A stretch of 56,054 nucleotides of DNA from Nonomuraea turkmeniaca (GCF_005889735.1 NZ_VCKY01000040.1:1-56054); one strand, 5' to 3'; positions 29,870-38,771 are shown, numbered from the stretch's first letter. Notes: generated by a model from the sequence alone, not told the origin. Made by a program: numbers and translations.

Positions 29870-31240
29870 GTGCGCGTTTACGATTCCCTGGTCGATCTCA
29901 TGGGTAACACCCCGCTGGTTCGGCTGCAGAAGGTTTCCGCGGGATTGCCCGCCCAGGTGCTCGCCAAAGTCGAGTACTTCAATCCGGGCGGCTCGGTCAA
30001 GGACCGCATCGCGGTACGCATGATCGAGGCCGCCGAGAAGTCGGGCGAGCTGCGTCCCGGCGGCGTCATCGTCGAGCCGACGTCCGGCAACACCGGTGTG
30101 GGCCTGGCCATCGTGGCGCAGCAGAGGGGGTATCGGTGCCTGTTCGTGGTGCCGGACAAGGTGGCCCAGGACAAGATCGCGGTGCTGCGCGCGTACGGGG
30201 CCGAGGTCGTGGTCTGCCCGACGGCCGTCTCGCCCGACCATCCCGACTCGTACTACTCGGTCTCCGACCGGCTGGCGCGCGAGGTGCCCAACGCCTGGAA
30301 GCCCAACCAATACTCCAACGTCAACAACCCCGAGTCCCACTACCACTCGACGGGGCCCGAGGTCTGGGCGGATACCGAGGGCCGGGTCACGCACTTCGTC
30401 GCGGGCATCGGCACCGGCGGCACGATCAGCGGCGCGGGCCGCTACCTCAAGGACGCCTCCGACGGCCGGGTGAAGATCATCGGTGCGGACCCCGTGGGCT
30501 CGGTCTACTCCGGCGGGTCCGGGCGGCCGTACCTGGTCGAGGGGGTCGGCGAGGACATCTGGCCGGACACGTACGACACCACGATCTGCGACGAGATCAT
30601 CGCGGTGTCCGACAAGGAGTCCTTCAACATGACCCGCCGGCTCGCCCGCGAGGAGGGGCTGCTGGTCGGCGGCTCCTGCGGGATGGCGGTCGTGGCGGCG
30701 CTGCAGGTGGCGGCCAAGGCGGGCAAGGACGACGTGGTGGTCGTGCTGCTGCCGGACGGCGGCCGCGGCTACCTGTCGAAGATCTTCAACGACGACTGGA
30801 TGGCCGACTACGGCTTCCTGACCGAGTCCTCCGACGAGGGGCTGGTCGGCGATGTGCTGGCGCGTAAGGGTCGGGCGATGCCGGAGTTCGTGCACGCGCA
30901 CCCGCACGAGTCCGTCAGCACGGCCATCGCGATCATGCGCGAGTACTCCGTGTCCCAGTTGCCGGTGATGAAGGAGGAGCCGCCGGTCATGGCGGCCGAG
31001 GTCGTCGGCTCCATCGTCGAGCGGGATCTCCTCGAAGCCCTCTACCACGGCAGGCTCTCCTCCGACGACCCGATCGCCGATCACATGTCCGCGCCGCTAC
31101 CCACGATCGGCAGTGGTGAACCTGTGGCACGTGCGGTCGAAGCGCTGGAGAAGGCTGATGCGGCTGTTGTGCTGGAAGAGGGCAAGCCCGCCGGGCTGAT
31201 CACCCGGCAGGACCTGCTCGCCTTCCTCGCCAATCATTAG
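29870..31240 (+). CDS. cbs: Cystathionine beta-synthase
   Basis: 456 aa. PLP fold type II: catalytic Lys44 in GGSVKDR, the phosphate loop TSGNTG (71-76), GGTISGAGRYLK and VVLLPDGGRGYLSK. A C-terminal pair of CBS domains (about 335-456: SVSTAIAIMREYSVSQLPV and EPVARAVEALEKADAAVV) follows, the regulatory module found in actinobacterial enzymes. Condenses homocysteine and serine to cystathionine, the first step of reverse transsulfuration; the second enzyme is encoded at 36870. Start GTG 29870 is set by the family N-terminus (RVYDSLVDL). It overlaps the convergent oxidoreductase gene by four bases. Confidence 0.94.
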   Translation: MRVYDSLVDLMGNTPLVRLQKVSAGLPAQVLAKVEYFNPGGSVKDRIAVRMIEAAEKSGELRPGGVIVEPTSGNTGVGLAIVAQQRGYRCLFVVPDKVAQDKIAVLRAYGAEVVVCPTAVSPDHPDSYYSVSDRLAREVPNAWKPNQYSNVNNPESHYHSTGPEVWADTEGRVTHFVAGIGTGGTISGAGRYLKDASDGRVKIIGADPVGSVYSGGSGRPYLVEGVGEDIWPDTYDTTICDEIIAVSDKESFNMTRRLAREEGLLVGGSCGMAVVAALQVAAKAGKDDVVVVLLPDGGRGYLSKIFNDDWMADYGFLTESSDEGLVGDVLARKGRAMPEFVHAHPHESVSTAIAIMREYSVSQLPVMKEEPPVMAAEVVGSIVERDLLEALYHGRLSSDDPIADHMSAPLPTIGSGEPVARAVEALEKADAAVVLEEGKPAGLITRQDLLAFLANH

Positions 31241-32097
31241 GGCTTTCTGATCGATTCGATGACGGTGCCGAGGCCCTCGTGGCCGCGGCCTTCGGCGTCG
31301 GCGCGCTCGAAGAGTCTCTTGAGCGCGTTCGGCACCGTCGTCTCCATGCCGGCCTCCTCCAGGGCCTCGACGACGTGGCCCAGGCCGACGGCCTGCATGC
31401 GCAGGGAGTTCTGCTCGCCCGGATACGTCTCGGCTTCGAACTCCTCGGCCAGGATCTTCGCGTACGCCATGGGGCCGTCGTCACTGCCCAGCTGGGTGAA
31501 GGTCTCCTGCGCGAACGGCAGGAACTCCAGCGGCGACACGCCTGCCGTGCGCAGCATGGCCATGGCGTGCATGTGGCTGGTCAGGCTCGACCAGAAGATC
31601 AGCAGCTGGGCCTGGTAGTACATCATCGCCAGGCCCTCGTCCTCGCCCACGTACGTGATCTCGCTCAGTGCTTCCAGGGTTGTCGCATGCTGGTCGAGCA
31701 CGTCTTTGGGGCCACTGTAGAAGGTGTACGCCCCGGGCTGCCCGATCCCGGGCGGCGGGACCATGATGCCGCCGGTGATCAGCGTGCCGCCGCGCCCGGC
31801 CACCCACCTGGCCGCCGCGCGCAGCCGTTCTGGGCTGTCGGAGCTGAGGTTGACCAGCACCTTCCCGTCCAGGCGGGCGTCGCCGATGCTGTCGTACATC
31901 GCCTGGTAGCTGATCTGGCTGACCACCAGCAGGTCGCCGTCCGCCGCCGTCGCCGCCTGCCCGGCGCCCTTGGCCAGCAGCGGTTCTGCCTTGCTCGCCG
32001 TACGGTTCCACACCTTGACCCGGTGGCCGGCGGCCAGCAGCGTCTCGGCCATCGCCGATCCCATCGGGCCGAGCCCCACAATCGTCACGTCACTCAT
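31237..32097 (-). CDS. NAD(P)-binding oxidoreductase, imine-reductase/beta-HAD family
   Basis: 286 aa. N-terminal Rossmann domain: TIVGLGPMGSAMAETLLAAGH and VWNRTASKAEPLL, with Arg/Thr after the second strand favouring NADPH. The C-terminal helical half carries MMYYQAQLLIFWSSLTSHMHA, as in imine reductases and related 6-phosphogluconate-dehydrogenase-like proteins, and lacks the classical beta-HAD catalytic GxxGxGxxxK. The reaction is unknown; imine reduction is plausible. ATG 32097 has GGTGAGG upstream. It is divergent from the large SARP regulator, 62 bases away, which may control it. Confidence 0.78.
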   Translation of the reverse strand: MSDVTIVGLGPMGSAMAETLLAAGHRVKVWNRTASKAEPLLAKGAGQAATAADGDLLVVSQISYQAMYDSIGDARLDGKVLVNLSSDSPERLRAAARWVAGRGGTLITGGIMVPPPGIGQPGAYTFYSGPKDVLDQHATTLEALSEITYVGEDEGLAMMYYQAQLLIFWSSLTSHMHAMAMLRTAGVSPLEFLPFAQETFTQLGSDDGPMAYAKILAEEFEAETYPGEQNSLRMQAVGLGHVVEALEEAGMETTVPNALKRLFERADAEGRGHEGLGTVIESIRKP

Positions 32098-32159
32098 GCC
32101 CTCACCTTGGGACACGCGGCTACGGAAATCCTTCTGGCCGGCTACGGGTTGGTAATGGC

Positions 32160-35100
32160 GTGGTGCGTTTCGGGGTGCTCGGGCCGCTGGCCGTGTGGGC
32201 GGACGGCCGGTCTGTTCACGTGCCCGAGGCCAAGGTTCGCGCGCTGCTGGCCGATCTTCTGGCGCACGGCGGCGGGCCGGTGCCGGTCGACCGGCTGGTC
32301 GAGGACCTGTGGGGCGCCCGGGCCGGCCGCAACCCGGTCGGGACGCTCCAAGCGCGGGTCTCCCAGCTGCGCCGCGCGCTCGGCGACGCCTCGTTGATCA
32401 GGCACGAGCCCGCCGGCTACCGGCTGGCGGCCCACGACAGCGACGCCGCCCGCTTCCGCGCCCTCGTCGACCGCCGCTCCCCGGATCCCGCCACGCGGGC
32501 GGCGGAGCTGGAGCAGGCGCTGGCGTTGTGGCGCGGGCCCGCGTACGCCGACTTCCCCGACGCCGGCTTCGCCCGCGCCGAGGCCGCGAGCCTGGAGGAG
32601 ACGCGCCTGGCGGCGCTGGAGGAGCAGGCGGAGGTACGGCTGTCGCTCGGCGAACGGGTCGACCTGGCGGAGCTGGTCGCCCTCCACCCGCTGCGGGAAC
32701 GGTTGCGTGCCTCGCACCTGCTGGCCCTGTACCGGGGCGGGCGGCAGAGCGAGGCGCTGGCCGCGTACGAGGACCTGCGGGAGCGGCTGCGCGACGAGCT
32801 CGGGGTTGACCCGTCGTCCGAGCTGAGCCGGCTGCACCAGGCGATCCTGCGCCAGGATCCGGCGCTGGACGTCGTCGTGCGGCCTCGGTCCAACCTTCCC
32901 GCGCCGCTGAGCGGCCTGGTGGGGCGGGAGGAGGCGTTGGCCGAGGTCCGTGCGCTGCTCCTGGACGGTCGTCTGGTCACGCTCACAGGCCCGGGCGGAG
33001 TGGGCAAGACGCGGCTGGCGTTGGCGGCCGCGGCAACCATGGACCCGCGTCCTGAGGCCCTGGCGGCCGGCGCCCTGGAGCCACCCGTGGGCGACTCCTT
33101 CGGCGGAGGAGTGTGGCTGGCGGAGCTGGCGGCGCTGCGGCCGCACGCGGGGATGGCCGAGGTGGCGGAGGCGGTCGGCGGCGTCCTGGGGTTGCGGGAT
33201 GACGTGGCCGGGTCCATGGTCGATCGGCTGGCGGCAGCGCTGCGGGGCAGGCAGACACTGCTGGTGCTGGACAACTGCGAGCACGTCGTGGAGCAGGTCG
33301 CCGCACTGGCCGGGCGGTTGTTGCGGGCGGCGCCCGGGCTGCGGATCCTGGCCACCAGCCAGGATCCGCTGCGCATCGAGGGCGAGAGGTTGTGGAGCGT
33401 GCCGCCGCTGGCGCCGGAGGCGGCGGTGGAGTTGTTCGCGGAGCGGGCGGGGATCGAGCCGGACGCGGACGTGGCGGAGATCTGCGCCAGGCTGGACGGG
33501 CTTCCCCTGGCCTTGGAGCTGGCGGCCACCCGAGTGCGGGCACTGGGGGTGCGGGGGTTGGCCGATCGGCTGGACGATCGTTTCCGGGTGCTGACGGCGG
33601 GGATGCGGGATGCGCCGGAGCGGCAGCGTACGTTGCGGGCGATGATCGACTGGAGCTGGGAGCTGCTTTCCCGGGACGAGCGGGTGGTGTTGCGGCGCCT
33701 GGCGGTGCATGCCGGTGGGTGCTCACTGGAGGCGGCCGAGGAGGTGTGCGCCGAGCCTGGCGTGGACGTGCTGGACACGCTGGCCAGGCTGGTGGACCGG
33801 TCCCTGGTGGTACGCGGTGCCGGGCCGCGTTTCCGGCTGCTGGAATCGGTGGCCGCCTACTGCCGGGAGCGGCTGGCCGAGGCGGGTGAGGACGATCTGA
33901 TCACGGCCCGGCATGCCCGTTACTACACCGAGCTGGCCGAACGTGCGGATCTCAGAGGACCGGCGCAGCGGGAGTGGCTCGCGCGGCTCGACGCCGAGCG
34001 TGCCAACCTGCGGCTCGCGCTCGCGGGGCCGGACGCGTTGCGGCTGGTCAACTCCCTTGCCTGGTACTGGATGTTGCGTGGCGGGCTCAGCGAGGCACGT
34101 AGGTCGCTGGCGGCCGCCCTGGCCGGCGGGACCGACGAGGCCTTGGCGGCTCGGGCGTCCGTTTGGCTGGCGGGGATCGAGCTGCTGCTCGGCGAGCCCG
34201 TCTCGCCGGTGCGTCGTGCCGGGCTCGATCGGGCGGGCACGGCGCTGGCCGACTGGCTGCTGACCCACGTTCGGTGGGCTTACGGCGACGGGGCGGCGCA
34301 CGAGGCGGCGGCGGATCGGGCGCTGGCCGCGTACGAGGAGCTGGGTGACCGGTGGGGTGTGGCGGCGGCGCTGTGCCTGCGCGCCAAGCTCGCCGTCGGC
34401 CGGGCCGACCTGGCGGCGATGGAGCGGGACGGGGAGCGCGGGCTCGCGTTGTTCAGGGAGCTGGGTGACGCGTGGGGGCAGATCGAGGCGATGGACGTGC
34501 TCGATCGGGCGGCCGAGATCCGTGGCGATTACCCCAAGACCGCTCGGCTGCGCGAGGAGGCGCTGCGGCTGGCCGAGGAGCTGGGCTTCGAGGTGTCGTT
34601 CCGGCTCGCGGCCATCGGGCGGATCGCGTTGCTGGCGGGCGACTACGAGCGGGCCGACGACTACCACGAGCGGGCCAGGCGGCTGGCGGTCGCCCAGTCC
34701 TACCGGTCGGCCGAGGAGAACGCCCTGCTCGGGCTGGCCATGAGCGCCCGGCGGCAGGGCCGGTACGAGGAGGCGGAGGCGCATCTGCGGCCGGTGCTGG
34801 ACTTCCTGCGGCGGGTGCGGGGGACGCCCGGGATCGCGTTCGTGATGGCGGAGCTGGGCTTCGTCGCCGAGCAGCGGGGTGACGCGGAGGCGGCGCTGAG
34901 CCGGCAGCGGGAGGGATACGAGGCGGCGCGCGAGACCGGCGACCCCAGGGCCATCGCGCTGTCCCTCGAAGGCCTGGCCGGGGCTCTGTCCCTCGGAGAC
35001 CAGGCCGAGGCAGGGCAGCTCGCGGAGGCGGCCCGGATGGTCGGGGCGGCCGCCGGCATCAGGCGGGCCGTCGGCGCGCCGCTGCCCTCTGGCGAGCGGC

Positions 35101-35201
35101 GGGACGTGGACCGGATCACCGCCCGGCTGCGCGCCGCCCTGGGGGGCGAGGCGTTCGAGCGGGCGTACGCCGAAGGAGCCGGACCTCGCCTCAAGGCATA
35201 G
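32160..35201 (+). CDS. SARP-type (AfsR/DnrI/RedD-like) regulator with NB-ARC and TPR domains
   Basis: 1013 aa. Winged-helix DNA-binding domain at about 1-85 (VRFGVLGPLAVWADGRSV; LVEDLWG; LQARVSQLRRALG), bacterial transcriptional activation domain at about 90-235 (LRERLRASHLLALYRGGRQS), an NB-ARC/STAND ATPase with Walker A LTGPGGVGKTRLAL and Walker B LLVLDNCEHVVEQ at about 250-500, and helical TPR repeats to the end. AfsR-type proteins activate transcription in response to ATP state or partners, often of secondary metabolism. GTG 32160 start. It overlaps the convergent histidine-kinase gene by 11 bases and is the largest regulator here; no biosynthetic cluster is visible around it. Confidence 0.88.
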   Translation: MVRFGVLGPLAVWADGRSVHVPEAKVRALLADLLAHGGGPVPVDRLVEDLWGARAGRNPVGTLQARVSQLRRALGDASLIRHEPAGYRLAAHDSDAARFRALVDRRSPDPATRAAELEQALALWRGPAYADFPDAGFARAEAASLEETRLAALEEQAEVRLSLGERVDLAELVALHPLRERLRASHLLALYRGGRQSEALAAYEDLRERLRDELGVDPSSELSRLHQAILRQDPALDVVVRPRSNLPAPLSGLVGREEALAEVRALLLDGRLVTLTGPGGVGKTRLALAAAATMDPRPEALAAGALEPPVGDSFGGGVWLAELAALRPHAGMAEVAEAVGGVLGLRDDVAGSMVDRLAAALRGRQTLLVLDNCEHVVEQVAALAGRLLRAAPGLRILATSQDPLRIEGERLWSVPPLAPEAAVELFAERAGIEPDADVAEICARLDGLPLALELAATRVRALGVRGLADRLDDRFRVLTAGMRDAPERQRTLRAMIDWSWELLSRDERVVLRRLAVHAGGCSLEAAEEVCAEPGVDVLDTLARLVDRSLVVRGAGPRFRLLESVAAYCRERLAEAGEDDLITARHARYYTELAERADLRGPAQREWLARLDAERANLRLALAGPDALRLVNSLAWYWMLRGGLSEARRSLAAALAGGTDEALAARASVWLAGIELLLGEPVSPVRRAGLDRAGTALADWLLTHVRWAYGDGAAHEAAADRALAAYEELGDRWGVAAALCLRAKLAVGRADLAAMERDGERGLALFRELGDAWGQIEAMDVLDRAAEIRGDYPKTARLREEALRLAEELGFEVSFRLAAIGRIALLAGDYERADDYHERARRLAVAQSYRSAEENALLGLAMSARRQGRYEEAEAHLRPVLDFLRRVRGTPGIAFVMAELGFVAEQRGDAEAALSRQREGYEAARETGDPRAIALSLEGLAGALSLGDQAEAGQLAEAARMVGAAAGIRRAVGAPLPSGERRDVDRITARLRAALGGEAFERAYAEGAGPRLKA

Positions 35202-36372
35202 AGGAGCCGGGCGCGGGGGACCCGGCTCGCAGCAGGGGGAACTCGGCGACCACCGCCCAAGCGCCCTCCGGGGACGGGCCCGCGTAGAGCCTGCCGCCCA
35301 GCGCCTCCACGCGCTCGGCCATGCCGACCAGCCCGAATCCGCCACCAAGGCGGGCCACCCGCGGATCTGACGCGGAGGCCCCGAAGTTCCGCACCCGCAA
35401 CACCACGACCTTCTCGTACCTCCGCAGATCCGCCTCCACCCAGGCGGCACGAGACGCGTGCTTGCGCACGTTCGTCAGCGACTCCTGCAGCACCCGGTGC
35501 AGGGTGGTCATGACCTCCGGCGGCAGCGTGCGATCGTCCAGCCCCTGCCCGACCTCGAACGCCACCTTCGGCCCGTCGGCCGAGAACCGGTCGGTCAGGA
35601 TGCGCAGGTCGGCCAGTGTGGTGCCGGGCTTGCGGGCCGCGTCGTCCTCGGTACGCAGCACCGCCACCATGCGCCGCATCGAGGTCAGCGCCTCGGACCC
35701 GGCCGTGGCGATCGCGTCGAGCGCGGGCGCCACCGCCTCCGGTTTCGTCTGGGCCACCGTACGTGCGGCCTGTGCCTGGACCACGATGCCCGTGATGTAG
35801 TGGGCGACCAGGTCGTGCAGCTCCCTGGCCAGCTCCAGCCGCTCCGCCCGCCGTACCGAATGCACGGCCTCCGTGCGGCGCTCCTGCTGGAAGCGGAGGT
35901 AGCCGCCGATCCCGGCCGCCGTCGACCAGCCCGCGAACAACACGAAGGAGAACACCAGCCCCGCGTTCTCGTAGTCGCGCCCGAGGCCCTCGGCCATCAG
36001 CACGATCAGTCCGGCGCAGGCCAGCACCGCCGCCCGGCGTACCGGCTCCGCGTGCCGCAGCACGCCGATGATCAGGATGAGCAGCGATCCCGTCTCCGCC
36101 ATGCCGGGCGCGCCGTTGAAGCCGCCGCCGCCGATCGTGACGGAGGTGCCGAACGACAGCGCCAGCATGATGGCGAACCCGTCGACCCGATGTCTGCGCC
36201 GCAGCACCACGGCCGCGATGCCGCACCCGCCGCAGAACGGGACGAGCCATTGGAAACCCCCGATGCTCCCCGCCACCAGGAGATCGATCAGCAGCATCAT
36301 GCCCAGCCAGCCGAGCATCGCGATCTCGCTCAGCCGCCGGATCCAGTACACGAGCCGCTTGGAATCACCCAC
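35191..36372 (-). CDS. Orphan NarL-type sensor histidine kinase
   Basis: 393 aa. Five or six transmembrane segments in the first 160 residues, then a HisKA_3 dimerisation helix with LARELHDLVAHYITGIVVQAQ (phospho-accepting His in RELHDLVAH), and an ATPase domain with N-box LQESLTNVRKHA and G-box GGGFGLVGMAERVEALGG. It would phosphorylate a LuxR-type response regulator, but none is encoded nearby. Start GTG 36372 is preferred because a TAGGCT -10 box lies seven bases upstream, suggesting a leaderless mRNA; a TTG at 36402 would extend it by ten residues. Confidence 0.88.
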   Translation of the reverse strand: MGDSKRLVYWIRRLSEIAMLGWLGMMLLIDLLVAGSIGGFQWLVPFCGGCGIAAVVLRRRHRVDGFAIMLALSFGTSVTIGGGGFNGAPGMAETGSLLILIIGVLRHAEPVRRAAVLACAGLIVLMAEGLGRDYENAGLVFSFVLFAGWSTAAGIGGYLRFQQERRTEAVHSVRRAERLELARELHDLVAHYITGIVVQAQAARTVAQTKPEAVAPALDAIATAGSEALTSMRRMVAVLRTEDDAARKPGTTLADLRILTDRFSADGPKVAFEVGQGLDDRTLPPEVMTTLHRVLQESLTNVRKHASRAAWVEADLRRYEKVVVLRVRNFGASASDPRVARLGGGFGLVGMAERVEALGGRLYAGPSPEGAWAVVAEFPLLRAGSPAPGSSMP

Positions 36373-36508
36373 GGCCCCGAGCCTAGGCCGGAAGTCGGAC
36401 AAGTCGTATCAACCGTTCGGCCGAGCCAGCGCGCCGCAGACCCATCCTTCAGCGGAGGCGGCGGGGGAGGAGATCACGGATGCTGGATATGTCGGAAAGG
36501 GGACAGAG

Positions 36509-36706
36509 ATGGTTGCCATCGGGTTCGCATTACTGGGAATCGGCCTGGTCGTCGGGGTGCTGCTGGCGCTGGCCGACCCGGTGCTGCTCTCCCGCATCAA
36601 CGGGGAGTCCGGCGAGGGCGGCAGTGGCCGCTTCGTCCAGGCGGATGTGGTACGGCTGGCGCCCAAGGCGAGCGGGGGAGACCGCCACGAGCCCAAGGCG
36701 GCCTGA
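36509..36706 (+). CDS. Small single-span membrane protein
   Basis: 65 aa. Residues 3-23 are hydrophobic (VAIGFALLGIGLVVGVLLALA), followed by a soluble tail rich in Gly, Ser and charged residues (RINGESGEGGSGRFVQADVV). ATG 36509 is preceded by GGAAAGGGGAC at a good distance. No family is recognised. It stands alone between the divergent histidine kinase and metB, with a hairpin after it. Confidence 0.6.
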   Translation: MVAIGFALLGIGLVVGVLLALADPVLLSRINGESGEGGSGRFVQADVVRLAPKASGGDRHEPKAA

Positions 36707-36772
36707 GGACCGGCTCGCGCGGGCATGGTGCGCGAGCTGCGCGGGCGGCCGTTGGGGACGGCACCCGCACCG

Positions 36773-36808
36773 CGGCCCGCGGTCCGGTGGGGAACGGACC
36801 GCGGGCCG
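36773..36808. terminator. Perfect 14-bp hairpin before metB
   Basis: CGGCCCGCGGTCCG - GTGGGGAA - CGGACCGCGGGCCG. A perfect 14-bp stem with an eight-base loop, 66 bases past the small membrane protein gene. No T-run. The right arm is copied in part downstream: GGAACGGACCGC occurs at 36791 and again at 36831, so it overlaps a short imperfect tandem repeat leading into the metB promoter. Confidence 0.6.
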
Positions 36809-36830
36809 TCGGGCAGGAACGGATGGTGCG

Positions 36831-36857
36831 GGAACGGACCGCTCGCCGTCTTCCGTT
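36831..36857 (+). promoter_or_regulatory. Candidate SigR-type promoter of metB
   Basis: GGAAC (36831-36835) and GTT (36855-36857) are separated by 19 bases, close to the GGAAT-N18/19-GTT consensus of the thiol-oxidative-stress sigma factor SigR. The ATG of metB is 12 bases after GTT and has no ribosome-binding site, so the transcript would be leaderless or nearly so. Control of a cysteine-biosynthesis gene by SigR would be biologically sensible. Confidence 0.4.
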
Positions 36858-36869
36858 AACGTGGCCTCT

Positions 36870-38009
36870 ATGAGCAACGGTTTTGAGACCCTGGCCATCC
36901 ACGCAGGTCAAGAGCCCGACCCGCTGACCGGTGCGGTCGTGCCGCCGATCTACGCGACGTCCACGTACAAGCAGGACGGCGTGGGCGGCCTGCGTTCGGG
37001 ATATGAGTACAGCCGCTCGGCCAACCCCACCAGGACCGCGCTCGAGGAGGCGCTGGCGGCCGTGGAGGGGGGCACGCGCGGCCTGGCGTTCGCGTCGGGA
37101 CTGGCCGCTGAGGACACCTTCCTTCGCGCGGTGTGCAAGCCGCAGGACCACGTGGTCATCCCGAACGACGCGTACGGGGGGACGTACCGGCTGTTCGCCA
37201 AGGTCAACGAGCGGTGGGACCTGCACTACGACCCGGTCCCGCTGCACGACCTCGACGCCGTGGCCGCGGCGATGACGCAGAAGACCAAGGTGGTCTGGGT
37301 CGAGACGCCCACCAACCCGCTGCTCGGCATCGCCGACATCGCGGCGCTCGCGCAGCTGGCCCACGACAACGGGGCGCTGCTGGTGGTGGACAACACGTTC
37401 GCGTCGCCGTACCTGCAGCAGCCCCTTGCCCTGGGGGCGGACGTCGTCGTGCACTCCACGACCAAGTACGTGGGCGGGCACTCCGACGTGGTCGGCGGGG
37501 CGCTGATCGCGGCCGACGCCGGGCTCGGCGAGGAGCTGGCCTACCACCAGAACGCGATGGGGGCGGTGGCCGGGCCGTTCGACGCCTGGCTGACGCTGCG
37601 CGGGCTCAAGACACTGGGCGTCCGCATGGACCGCCACTGCGACAACGCCGAACGCGTCGTCGACCTGCTGCTGGCGCACCCGCGCGTGACCGACGTGCTC
37701 TACCCGGGGCTGGGCGACCACCCGGGGCACGAGGTGGCGGCCAAGCAGATGAAGCGGTTCGGCGGCATGGTGTCGTTCCGGGTCGCCGGGGGCGAGGCGG
37801 AGGCCGTGGAGGTGTGCAACCGGGCGAAGCTGTTCACGCTGGGCGAGTCGCTCGGCGGTGTCGAGTCGCTCATCGAGCACCCCGGCAGGATGACCCACGC
37901 GTCGGCGGCGGGGTCGCCGCTGGAGGTGCCCTCCGACCTGGTGCGGCTGTCGGTCGGCATCGAAACCGTCGATGACCTGCTCGCCGACCTGACGCAAGCG
38001 CTGGCCTGA
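36870..38009 (+). CDS. metB: Cystathionine gamma-synthase/gamma-lyase
   Basis: 379 aa, PLP fold type I, Cys/Met-metabolism family. N-terminus FETLAIHAGQEPDPLTGAVV and PPIYATSTY, then YEYSRSANPT, the PLP-ring residue region VWVETPTNPLLG with DNTFASPY, and the catalytic Lys in HSTTKYVGGHSDVVGG; the end has LGGVESLIEHP and the Arg in VRLSVGIE. It either makes cystathionine from O-acyl-homoserine and cysteine or cleaves it to cysteine; the presence of cbs six kilobases away favours a role in reverse transsulfuration, but the two activities cannot be told apart by eye. Probably leaderless ATG start. Confidence 0.92.
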   Translation: MSNGFETLAIHAGQEPDPLTGAVVPPIYATSTYKQDGVGGLRSGYEYSRSANPTRTALEEALAAVEGGTRGLAFASGLAAEDTFLRAVCKPQDHVVIPNDAYGGTYRLFAKVNERWDLHYDPVPLHDLDAVAAAMTQKTKVVWVETPTNPLLGIADIAALAQLAHDNGALLVVDNTFASPYLQQPLALGADVVVHSTTKYVGGHSDVVGGALIAADAGLGEELAYHQNAMGAVAGPFDAWLTLRGLKTLGVRMDRHCDNAERVVDLLLAHPRVTDVLYPGLGDHPGHEVAAKQMKRFGGMVSFRVAGGEAEAVEVCNRAKLFTLGESLGGVESLIEHPGRMTHASAAGSPLEVPSDLVRLSVGIETVDDLLADLTQALA

Positions 38010-38061
38010 TCATCCGGCTCCCCTGGCCGCAATCGCGGCGACCGGCGGGCCGGGGACCGGG

Positions 38062-38496
38062 TCAGGAACCGGGGACCAGCATCAGGAACAGGATCACGAG
38101 CCAGATCACCGACAGCAACCCGCTGATCGCGGCGATCCGCCCGTTCTGCACCTTCGCGTCATCGTTCGCGTCCTCGTTGCCCAGCACCCGTACGGCGGTG
38201 CGCAGGTCGCGGTCGATGATGACGAGCATCACGGCGGCCACGATGAACAACGTCATCGAGGCCGTCATGTACCACCTGCCGAGGACCCCGTTGCCGAGGA
38301 CCGCGCCGAGCGCCAACCCGAACACGAACACGCCGATCGAGCCGAAGCTGTAGACCCGCGTCATGCGCTGGATGTTCTGCAGCGCGGGCACGTTCTTGTT
38401 GCGGATGACACGGGGCGCGGCCATCGTCGCGGCGGTGACCGGGCCGATCGTGAAGATGGCGAAGGCGATGTGCAACCAGAGAAACAGGGACGACAT
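38062..38496 (-). CDS. DUF2269-like integral membrane protein
   Basis: 144 aa with four hydrophobic segments: LFLWLHIAFAIFTIGPVTAA, VYSFGSIGVFVFGLALGAV, WYMTASMTLFIVAAVMLVII and ISGLLSVIWLVILFLMLV. The first helix carries His in LWLHIAFAIF, as in DUF2269-type proteins of unknown function; residues between helices 1 and 2 are basic. ATG 38496 start, with a weak ribosome-binding site. It is convergent with metB, 52 bases apart. Confidence 0.7.
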   Translation of the reverse strand: MSSLFLWLHIAFAIFTIGPVTAATMAAPRVIRNKNVPALQNIQRMTRVYSFGSIGVFVFGLALGAVLGNGVLGRWYMTASMTLFIVAAVMLVIIDRDLRTAVRVLGNEDANDDAKVQNGRIAAISGLLSVIWLVILFLMLVPGS

Positions 38497-38506
38497 GCCG
38501 GAGAGA

Positions 38507-38632
38507 CTAGTCCCCGACGATCTCGGCGGGGGACTCGACACTCTCTTTGCTCTCTGCTGAGCACAACATGCAGAGCTCCGTGACCGCCACCGCGACGACC
38601 ATCAGCACGATGAGGAGAATCGTGGCAATCAT
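38507..38632 (-). CDS. Very small membrane protein (41 aa)
   Basis: One hydrophobic helix at residues 2-20 (IATILLIVLMVVAVAVTEL), then a Cys-containing acidic tail (CMLCSAESKESVESPAEIV) with a CxxC pair. ATG 38632 has GGAGG nine bases upstream, which makes a real gene likely despite the length. It lies directly upstream of the DUF2269-like gene on the same strand and may be co-transcribed with it. No family recognised. Confidence 0.55.
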   Translation of the reverse strand: MIATILLIVLMVVAVAVTELCMLCSAESKESVESPAEIVGD

Positions 38633-38771
38633 GGTCTCGCCTCCTTCCCCGTGCCGGACGTAAATATCGTCCTGAATGACTAGACGCCTGTGCAACGGAA
38701 TAAGTTCGGCGCGGGTATGGTTGGTAGCCGTCGCTTTTTCCTTACCGTTTGGGCACAAGGGGGTGCCGTCC

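Noticed and set aside
31237..36372. SARP regulator and imine-reductase-like gene as a biosynthetic gene cluster
   Set aside because: No polyketide, peptide, terpene or RiPP biosynthetic gene lies within reach; the neighbours are housekeeping.
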